Part shown: one piece after another, positions 1-4,418 of the stretch
Position numbering within the stretch: the first letter of the stretch is position 1
Layout: every line of letters starts with the position of its first letter
Source of the DNA: Chthoniobacterales bacterium
GTDB lineage: Bacteria > Verrucomicrobiota > Verrucomicrobiia > Chthoniobacterales > UBA10450
Length of the DNA: 7,065 nucleotides
Reading direction: 5' to 3'
NCBI GenBank assembly: GCA_013697015.1
Contig: JACCXL010000386.1
Span: 1 to 7,065 of the forward strand
Translations under genes and position numbers: made by a program
Notes under the pieces: generated by a model
Databases searched by the model: none
The model's input: the letters and a program-made list of their open reading frames with translations, nothing else
What the model was told of the DNA's origin: nothing

Positions 1-121
1 GAACGACCATGAGGAAGTTGAATCGTCCCGGTCGAAACGTGCCTCCGCGAACGATCAGCACCGCGCGCACGACAGCCACGAAGTAACAGATCGTCGAAAG
101 AATCAGAAGCTGGCGATCCAT
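1..121 (-). CDS. N-terminus of a membrane protein, possibly CcsA/HemX-type cytochrome c assembly protein (runs off the window)
   Basis: Only the first 40 codons are in the window. The start is the ATG whose complement is CAT at 119-121. The peptide opens with MDRQLLILSTICYFVAVVRA and continues hydrophobic for about 25 residues, ending in VLIV. A short Arg/Gly segment, RGGTFRPGRFNF, follows, and then another hydrophobic stretch (LMVV) begins at the edge. An N-terminal transmembrane helix, a basic 'RPGRFNF' loop and a second helix resemble the N-terminus of CcsA/HemX-like cytochrome c assembly proteins as I remember them. Those are multi-span inner-membrane proteins for haem delivery. With 40 residues this is a suggestion only. 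A possible promoter lies just upstream, and no Shine-Dalgarno sequence is visible. The gene diverges from apt across 107 bp. Confidence 0.5.
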   Translation of the reverse strand, partial: MDRQLLILSTICYFVAVVRAVLIVRGGTFRPGRFNFLMVV

Positions 122-132
122 TGAGAGCCGTC

Positions 133-161
133 ATAGTAAAAGCCCCGCTCGCCCTTGGCAA
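133..161 (-). promoter_or_regulatory. Possible sigma70-type promoter for the leftward membrane protein
   Basis: Read on the minus strand, TTGCCA (161-156, 5 of 6 to TTGACA) is followed by a 17-bp spacer and TACTAT (138-133, 4 of 6 to TATAAT). The -10 hexamer ends 11 bp before the ATG at 121, so transcription would start only a few bases ahead of translation. Hexamer matches of this quality also arise by chance, so this is tentative. Confidence 0.35.
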
Positions 162-191
162 ACCGGCACGAGGCGGAATACGGGCGGACGT

Positions 192-219
192 TTGACCTTT
201 CCCTTCGAAGCGCTAGCAT
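192..219 (+). promoter_or_regulatory. Possible sigma70-type promoter for apt
   Basis: TTGACC (192-197, 5 of 6 to TTGACA) is separated by 16 bp from TAGCAT (214-219, 4 of 6 to TATAAT). The -10 ends 9 bp before the GTG start at 229, so the mRNA leader would be about 3 bases. An alternative -35 is TTGGCA at 155-160, but its partner near 178 is poor. The rest of the 122-228 spacer shows no other element. Confidence 0.35.
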
Positions 220-228
220 CCGCCCGAG

Positions 229-756
229 GTGTCTGACCCTGTTGCGAAACTGCGCGCGGCGGTGCGCGATGTGCCGAACTTTCCGAAGCACGGCATCGTG
301 TTCAAGGATATCACGCCTATTCTCGTCGACGCGCAGCTCTTCCGCGCCTCGATCGATGTCTTTCTCGAGCGCTGCCGCGGCCAGAAGATCGACAAAATCG
401 TCGGCATCGACGCGCGCGGATTTCTCTTCGGCTCCGCCGTCGCCTACGAATTAAAGGTCGGCTTTGTCCCGATCCGGAAAAAAGGGAAACTGCCTTTCAA
501 AACGGAGACCGCTTCTTACTCGCTCGAGTACGGCGACGCAGAAATGGAAATGCACGTGGACAGCATTAATGCCGGTGAACGGATCGTCCTGATCGATGAT
601 CTGCTCGCGACCGGCGGGACTTCCGCCGCCGCGGCCGCTTTGATCGCGAAGGTCGGTGGTGAATTGCTGGAAGCGCAGTTCCTGATTGAACTCGAATTCC
701 TCCACGGCCGGGACAAGCTGCAGCCGACGCCGGTCGTTTCGTTCCTGAAATATTAG
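229..756 (+). CDS. apt: Adenine phosphoribosyltransferase
   Basis: Apt is a cytoplasmic purine-salvage enzyme that condenses adenine with PRPP to give AMP and pyrophosphate. The 175-residue product is close to the usual 170-185. Family landmarks appear in order. 'FPKHGIVFKDITPIL' at about residues 18-32 is the N-terminal hood region. 'VGIDARGFLFGSAVA' at 58-72 and 'GFVPIRKKGKLP' at 78-89 form the flexible-loop region. The PRPP-binding signature 'IVLIDDLLATGGT' is at 119-131, with the adjacent acidic pair D123/D124. The start is GTG at 229. The same frame has a TAG stop at 214-216 and no ATG between, so GTG is effectively forced. No Shine-Dalgarno sequence is seen. The gene appears to be transcribed alone: it diverges from the membrane protein to its left and converges on the small gene at 769-1161, with 12 bp between stop codons and no terminator-like hairpin plus T-tract. 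Identification is secure. Confidence 0.96.
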   Translation: MSDPVAKLRAAVRDVPNFPKHGIVFKDITPILVDAQLFRASIDVFLERCRGQKIDKIVGIDARGFLFGSAVAYELKVGFVPIRKKGKLPFKTETASYSLEYGDAEMEMHVDSINAGERIVLIDDLLATGGTSAAAAALIAKVGGELLEAQFLIELEFLHGRDKLQPTPVVSFLKY

Positions 757-768
757 GCGTCGCGGCCG

Positions 769-1161
769 CTACTGGTGGCAGGTGCAGCCTGATCCGCGGG
801 CGCCAGCTTCTCCGACGACCACCTCCATCCGCACTTCCTGGAGGGCGAGCTGGTCGTGAATCAGGTTGAGCAAACCGAGGCCGTTCTCATCCGGCATGTA
901 ATCGCAGCGAAGCTCGATGCGCGCGCGCTTGCCGGCCAGCTCGGGATGCGCTGCCACCATTTCCCCATCGAGCAGGAAAGAAGCGTAGGCGTTGAATTTT
1001 TCCTGCAGCTCGTGGAGTCGCTCATCCGAGCCATCCCAGAGGCGGCTTTCGTACATGACGAGCACGACTTCGTCTTTGCGCGCGTCGAATCCGAAGACGT
1101 CGATGACGCCAGCCTGCACGACGCCGACGGGACGTGAGCCGATCGCTTGTGCGTTCTGCAT
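769..1161 (-). CDS. Conserved small protein resembling the DUF6572 family
   Basis: This is a 130-residue protein of unknown function. Its core, 'VIDVFGFDARKDEVVLVMYE' (residues 19-38) followed by 'RLWDGSDERLHELQEKFNAY' (40-59) and a 'DGEMVAAHPELAGKRARIEL' segment (65-84), matches what I remember of the DUF6572 family. Those are small soluble proteins with the pattern V-I-D, then E-V-V-L, then W-D and LQEK-N-Y. That assignment is from memory. There is no signal peptide or membrane span, so it is probably cytoplasmic. The C-terminus is distinctive: after 'VVVGEAGARGSG' it ends C-T-C-H-Q, with Cys126, Cys128 and His129 clustered; the only other Cys is 86. The start is the ATG complementing CAT at 1159-1161. 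The bases upstream read CCTCC, the opposite of a ribosome-binding site. It converges on apt and diverges from the que operon. Confidence 0.75.
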   Translation of the reverse strand: MQNAQAIGSRPVGVVQAGVIDVFGFDARKDEVVLVMYESRLWDGSDERLHELQEKFNAYASFLLDGEMVAAHPELAGKRARIELRCDYMPDENGLGLLNLIHDQLALQEVRMEVVVGEAGARGSGCTCHQ

Positions 1162-1210
1162 GGAGGATCGAAGCTAAGGAAAAAACTGGGAGCCGCAATC
1201 GCGCGGACGA

Positions 1211-1216
1211 TATAAC
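1211..1216 (+). promoter_or_regulatory. Possible -10 box for the que operon
   Basis: TATAAC matches 5 of 6 positions of TATAAT and ends 8 bp before the ATG at 1225. No convincing -35 hexamer is found 16-18 bp upstream. The whole divergent spacer is 63 bp (1162-1224). It holds no preQ1-riboswitch-like sequence and no ribosome-binding site for the rightward gene. If the box is used, the message would be nearly leaderless. Confidence 0.35.
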
Positions 1217-1224
1217 TTCCCACG

Positions 1225-2085
1225 ATGTGGAAAATCTTGACCGCGTTGCTCCTTGCTTTGTGGCCCGCTGCGCCGAGCTGCCTGGCGCAGTTCACGAATG
1301 CGCTGCTCCAAAACAACAGCTATTGGGGCGACGGGAAAGCGGAGTTCGATATCTTCGAAGCGCAAATCGCGCGTTACGGCCAGCCCCGTCCGGCGGAAGT
1401 TCTGCAGATCCTCGTACGCGAGCCCTTCGATCCGAAGCAATCCGTCAAGCCCGACGACTGGCGGCGCGGCGGCACGCTGGCGGTCTTGAAGTTCAACCAG
1501 ATTCTGCGCGTGCCCACCGGCCTCTACGTTTACCAGCAGATGCATTCCAATTTTTGGCGCGTCGATAACGGACAGCTGCAGAAATTTTCGCTCACGAGCA
1601 ACGACAGTTGTGGCAACACCTTTAAGGAGGGGCTCCGCGCCGGCGAGCAGTTCACCTATACGTATCACACTTACTGGGACGGGATGGCGGACGGGAAGGA
1701 GAACGTGACGCTTCCGGTGGATGGAATTTTTTACGACGAATTGCCCTGGCGCGTGCGCACGATCGATTTCTCCAAGCCGGGCGGATTCCAAATCCAACTG
1801 GCGGGATCGACGATCAATTCAAAGAAAGACACCTTCACGTTTCAACCGGCCAAAGTTTCATTCAGCACGAATGAACGAGCGATCGACGTCGCGGTGGAGC
1901 ACGCCGGCGGGACCGATCACTTCCTGCTCGATCGGCAGTTCCCCAATTTGCTCCGGGAATGGAAAGCTGCGGATGGCAGCCATCTCCGACTGCAGCGTAG
2001 TTTGAAAGTGGACTATTGGAATTACAACAAACCCGGGGACCGCGAGCGCGCCCTAAACGATCCGATGTTGCAGCATCCTGACTGA
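1225..2085 (+). CDS. Secreted conserved protein of unknown function (family often mislabelled 'septum formation inhibitor Maf')
   Basis: This is a 286-residue protein with an N-terminal signal peptide: MWK, a hydrophobic stretch at residues 4-12, and a likely signal-peptidase-I site after 'SCLA' at 18-21. The '-PSC-' at 17-19 is a poor lipobox, so export as a soluble periplasmic protein is more likely than a lipoprotein. The mature part is marked by 'NSYWGDGKAEFDIFEAQIAR' (31-50), 'YGQPRPAEVLQILVREPFDP' (51-70), a 'TGLYVYQQMHSNFW' strand and 'NDSCGNTF' near 126-133. The pattern (YW.GKAE, RYG..R.AE, ILV.E.F.P, TG.Y.Y..M.S.F, CG..F) recalls a Bacteroidota/Verrucomicrobiota family that databases often label 'septum formation inhibitor Maf'. 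I see none of the real Maf pyrophosphatase motifs, so that label should not be trusted. The composition suggests a beta-rich fold; no enzyme motif is recognised. It is first in the operon, 13 bp before queF. Its role in relation to queuosine is unknown. Confidence 0.85.
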   Translation: MWKILTALLLALWPAAPSCLAQFTNALLQNNSYWGDGKAEFDIFEAQIARYGQPRPAEVLQILVREPFDPKQSVKPDDWRRGGTLAVLKFNQILRVPTGLYVYQQMHSNFWRVDNGQLQKFSLTSNDSCGNTFKEGLRAGEQFTYTYHTYWDGMADGKENVTLPVDGIFYDELPWRVRTIDFSKPGGFQIQLAGSTINSKKDTFTFQPAKVSFSTNERAIDVAVEHAGGTDHFLLDRQFPNLLREWKAADGSHLRLQRSLKVDYWNYNKPGDRERALNDPMLQHPD

Positions 2086-2098
2086 GCGGAAATTTCGC

Positions 2099-2602
2099 AT
2101 GCCAAAAAAGAAATCGGTCAGCAAACTCACGCTGCTCGGCCACAGCGAAGCGCGTCTTCCGGCTTCCCCGGCCGCGGCGAAACTCGAAACGTTCCCGAAC
2201 CCGTCGCGCCGACCCTACCAGATCCGATTCGAGACAGCGGATTTCACCTCGCTCTGCCCCGTCACGGGACAAATGGATTTCGCGCAGATCACGATTGAGT
2301 ACACCCCCGCAGCGCTCTGCGTGGAAAGCAAAGCGCTGAAATTTTACCTCGCTTCTTTTCGCAACGTGCGCGCCTTCAATGAAGCCGTCACAAACCGGAT
2401 TCTGGATGACTTCGTCGCGGCCTGCGATCCTGCGGAAGCCACGGTAACCGCGGAATTCTCCGCGCGCGGCGGCATTGCCCTGACCGTGCGCGCGATATAT
2501 CCGGAGCCGGCAGGGCGAGACTCTGTCGAGCCTGGAGCGCGGACAGGAAACTCGACAGAGTCTCGCCCTACCGGCAAACGGCGGCGGCGCGACAGCGGAT
2601 GA
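2099..2602 (+). CDS. queF: NADPH-dependent 7-cyano-7-deazaguanine (preQ0) reductase
   Basis: QueF reduces the nitrile of preQ0 to the aminomethyl group of preQ1 using NADPH, in the cytoplasmic branch of queuosine synthesis. The product is 167 residues, the short unimodular (YkvM-like) form. 'LTLLG' is at 10-14 and 'FTSLCPVTGQMDFA' at 49-62. Cys53 is the expected thioimide nucleophile and Asp60 the acid; the family motif 'VESKALKFYLASFRN' lies at 75-89. Glu95 aligns with the substrate-binding Glu97 of the Bacillus subtilis enzyme. The neighbouring His of that family appears as Asn94 here. The recognisable domain ends near residue 135, just after 'RGGIALTV' (123-130). Residues 136-159 are encoded by a palindromic repeat, and the last eight (KRRRRDSG) are strongly basic, so the C-terminus is probably not native to the family. 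The stop overlaps the queC start as ATGA. Confidence 0.93.
   Translation: MPKKKSVSKLTLLGHSEARLPASPAAAKLETFPNPSRRPYQIRFETADFTSLCPVTGQMDFAQITIEYTPAALCVESKALKFYLASFRNVRAFNEAVTNRILDDFVAACDPAEATVTAEFSARGGIALTVRAIYPEPAGRDSVEPGARTGNSTESRPTGKRRRRDSG
2506..2575. repeat. 70-bp palindromic (REP/MITE-like) repeat inside the 3' end of queF
   Basis: Two 25-base arms, 2506-2530 and 2551-2575, are reverse complements at 24 of 25 positions; the only mismatch is C2511 against A2570. The 20-base loop is 2531-2550. CCTG (2531-2534) and CAGG (2544-2547) can extend the stem past a three-base bulge. Each arm contains GGGCGAGACTCTGTCGAG or its complement. No obvious target-site duplication flanks it, and no T-tract follows, so it is not a standard intrinsic terminator. 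Its length is not a multiple of three. It is translated in the queF frame as residues 136-159. The form fits a dispersed palindromic element; copy number cannot be known from this window. Confidence 0.85.
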
Positions 2603-3288
2603 AGCGCGCTGTGGTGCTGCTGAGCGGTGGCCTCGATTCCGCGACGACTTTGGCGATTTGCCGGCAGGAAAACTTCGCGGCGCACGCACTCTCGTTCGCT
2701 TACGGACAACGTCACGCCGTGGAAGTCGCTGCCGCAAAACGGGTGGCGACAACTCTCGGCGCGCACGAACACCGTGTCGCAGAAATCGATCTGCGCATCT
2801 TTGGCGGGTCCGCGCTGACCAGTCACACCCCGGTGCCGAAAAACCGCGCCGTGGACAAACGACAGCAGCAGGAGATTCCTGTCACCTATGTGCCGGCACG
2901 GAACACGATTTTTCTCGCCTACGCGCTCGCCTGGGCGGAGACGATCGGCGCGCTCGACATTTTCATCGGGGTTAATGCCGTCGATTATTCGGGCTATCCC
3001 GACTGTCGTCCGGAATTCATCCGCGCCTTCGAGCAACTGGCGCAGCTCGGCACCCGCGCCGGTGTGGAAGGCGGGCGTTTTCGAATTCACGCTCCGCTCA
3101 TTGCGATGTCAAAAGCGGAGATCGTCCGCCGCGGCGCGCAACTCGGAGTCGATTTCGCGCTCACGCATAGTTGCTATGATCCCAAGGCCGACGGCCGGGC
3201 GTGCGGCGAATGCGATTCGTGCCGGATCCGGCTGCAAGGGTTCGCGGAAGCTGGCCTGGCCGACCCAATCCGTTACGCCGAACAATGA
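2599..3288 (+). CDS. queC: 7-cyano-7-deazaguanine (preQ0) synthase
   Basis: QueC converts 7-carboxy-7-deazaguanine to preQ0 using ammonia and ATP, directly before the QueF step. The product is 229 residues, the usual length. The N-terminal PP-loop 'SGGLDS' at residues 9-14 binds ATP, and 'SFAYGQRH' at 32-39 is characteristic. 'PARNTIFLAYALAWAE' (99-114) and 'GVNAVDYSGYPDCRPEF' (124-140) are the conserved substrate-side segments. The C-terminal zinc site is complete, with Cys192, Cys202, Cys205 and Cys208 in 'SCYDP...ACGECDSC'. The ATG overlaps the queF stop (ATGA at 2599-2602), which suggests translational coupling. The queF hairpin ends 23 bp before this start. The stop in turn overlaps the next ORF as ATGA. 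Other queuosine genes (folE, queD, queE, tgt, queA) are not in the window. Confidence 0.97.
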   Translation: MKRAVVLLSGGLDSATTLAICRQENFAAHALSFAYGQRHAVEVAAAKRVATTLGAHEHRVAEIDLRIFGGSALTSHTPVPKNRAVDKRQQQEIPVTYVPARNTIFLAYALAWAETIGALDIFIGVNAVDYSGYPDCRPEFIRAFEQLAQLGTRAGVEGGRFRIHAPLIAMSKAEIVRRGAQLGVDFALTHSCYDPKADGRACGECDSCRIRLQGFAEAGLADPIRYAEQ

Positions 3289-3464
3289 GGTGGACGCAGA
3301 TGTTCGCGCTCACTCTGCGTGAGCAGCGCACGATCGTCGTTGTGATCGTAGCCTTGGTGATCTGGACATTCGCGCGCGTCCACCATGAATTTACCGCGGC
3401 GCCGGCAACATTGCCGGCACCGGCGAGTTCTCCATCCCCTGCGGCTTCGCCTGGAGATGATTAA
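3285..3464 (+). CDS. 59-residue single-span membrane protein of unknown function
   Basis: The ORF starts in an ATGA overlap with the queC stop. It encodes a basic N-terminus (MRWTQMFALTLREQR), one hydrophobic helix at about residues 16-30 ('TIVVVIVALVIWTFA'), then 'RVHHEF' and a Pro/Ala/Ser-rich tail ending GDD. The positive-inside rule suggests the N-terminus is in the cytoplasm with the tail outside, a weak prediction. An alternative start is Met6 at 3300. I recognise no family. Two facts support it as a gene: the tight coupling to queC, and a stop codon (3462-3464) that overlaps the stop of the opposing NlpC/P60 gene by sharing TTAA. No stand-alone promoter is seen, so expression would depend on the que operon. 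Confidence 0.6.
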   Translation: MRWTQMFALTLREQRTIVVVIVALVIWTFARVHHEFTAAPATLPAPASSPSPAASPGDD

Positions 3465-4411
3465 TCGGCCGGGATTCCCGGGATGCGACCGTATCCCACA
3501 AATGTCGGCGTTCGCCCTTCGGTCGGAAGACTGTTGCGAGCGACCTTGAAATCGAAAACGGAAACGCCGTAGCGCGATTCGCCTTTGTAGGTCCGCCCGT
3601 CGCTCGCTCCCACCATGATTCGATGTTTCGTGCCCTTTTCGTGCCCAAGGTAAATCATGGCATGCGTGATCGGAGGATCACGCTCGATACTGTAAGTGCC
3701 GGTCCAAAATAGCAGATCTCCCGGGTGCAGTGCCTCCAGCTCGAACGTATCATCCTTACGGCTGACCACGGCCTGGAAGGTTCCGGCTTTGCGCACCCAG
3801 ACATATTGCTGGCTCGAGTCTCGCGGCACGTCGCGCACACCATTTTGCGTGAGGACATAATAAACGAATCCCGAGCAATCCATCCCGCCTTCTGCCGGAT
3901 CGGCTGAGCCATATTTATATTCGAGGCCGCGCGCCGTGAGAGCGAGCGCGACGTCGACGACCTTCCTGAGCTCGGGCGAATATTTTTCGTATTCGACGAT
4001 CTCGATCGCAGAAATGGTGGCAGGCGCGCCTTTCTTGCGCGGCGTCTCGCTCGGCCCTGGCGTCTCGCTCGCGGTGGGTGTTGCAGAAGGAGTAGCGCTC
4101 GGAGCGGGCGTCTCAACAGGCGTAGCCGAAGCGGAGGGCGAAGGAGTCGCGGATCTCTTTTTCTTTTTCCCTGGCGAGGGAGATTTCTCGGAGGCGGGGG
4201 TTTCGGCTGCCTTCGCGCGCGGCTTCGCCGTGGCCGACGGACTAGGGCTCGGCGAAGTCCGCTTACGATGTTTGTGGGGAGTCGGCGTGGGCGTGGAAAA
4301 GATCTGCTTGATCTTATTGCCTAACGACTCTTCCGCCGCGCCTGTTTGCACGAGCAACGAGGCGAGGGCGAGTCCAAGCAGACAACGGCAAAGCGTTTTC
4401 AAGTGTTGCAT
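3461..4411 (-). CDS. Secreted NlpC/P60-family cell-wall peptidase with long Pro/Ser/Thr linker
   Basis: This is a 316-residue predicted extracytoplasmic hydrolase. Residues 1-26 form a signal peptide (MQHLKTLCRC, a hydrophobic stretch, cleavage near 'TGAAEE'). Residues about 39-126 are low-complexity Pro/Ser/Thr/Ala with Lys/Arg patches, probably a wall-spanning linker. The C-terminal domain (about 140-316) is NlpC/P60, a cysteine-peptidase fold that usually cleaves gamma-D-glutamyl-diaminopimelate bonds in peptidoglycan stem peptides. The nucleophile is Cys179 in 'GGMDCSGFVYYVL' and the His is His250 in 'ITHAMIYLGH', with 'LHPGDLLFW' at 228-236. The third polar residue usually sits in a '-HAS-' motif; here that place reads 'VGAS' (267-270), so Gly268 replaces it unless His263 serves instead. 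The gene follows the M20 dipeptidase by 7 bp and is probably cotranscribed with it. No Shine-Dalgarno sequence is visible. The exact substrate is unknown. Confidence 0.9.
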   Translation of the reverse strand: MQHLKTLCRCLLGLALASLLVQTGAAEESLGNKIKQIFSTPTPTPHKHRKRTSPSPSPSATAKPRAKAAETPASEKSPSPGKKKKRSATPSPSASATPVETPAPSATPSATPTASETPGPSETPRKKGAPATISAIEIVEYEKYSPELRKVVDVALALTARGLEYKYGSADPAEGGMDCSGFVYYVLTQNGVRDVPRDSSQQYVWVRKAGTFQAVVSRKDDTFELEALHPGDLLFWTGTYSIERDPPITHAMIYLGHEKGTKHRIMVGASDGRTYKGESRYGVSVFDFKVARNSLPTEGRTPTFVGYGRIPGIPAD

Positions 4412-4418
4412 CCGGTCG

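Noticed and set aside
757..790. GC-rich palindrome (GCGGCCGC at 762-769) between convergent apt and the DUF6572-like gene as a terminator
   Set aside because: Only an 8-bp palindrome with no loop and no T-tract on either side; it is more likely incidental.
1162..1166. GGAGG as a ribosome-binding site for the rightward gene at 1225
   Set aside because: It is about 60 bp from the ATG and no start codon lies at the proper distance; the nearest frames end within a few codons.
1162..1224. preQ1 riboswitch ahead of the que operon
   Set aside because: The spacer is too short and lacks the A-rich tail and the C-rich aptamer core. The 13 bp before queF are also insufficient.
1174..1797. 207-codon open frame on the minus strand
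   Set aside because: It is antisense to the secreted-protein gene, which has a signal peptide and family-like motifs in its own frame.
2506..2602. queF hairpin as a rho-independent terminator
   Set aside because: No run of T follows either arm, and queC is coupled by an ATGA overlap, so stopping transcription there would defeat the operon.
1862..2752. 296-codon open frame on the minus strand opposite queF and its neighbours
   Set aside because: It is antisense to well-identified queF, queC and the upstream gene, is Arg/Ser/Pro-rich without domains, and is the kind of long open frame expected opposite GC-rich codons.
2344..3090. 248-codon open frame on the minus strand
   Set aside because: It lies opposite queF/queC and its composition reflects the complement of those codons; no signal or motif is present.
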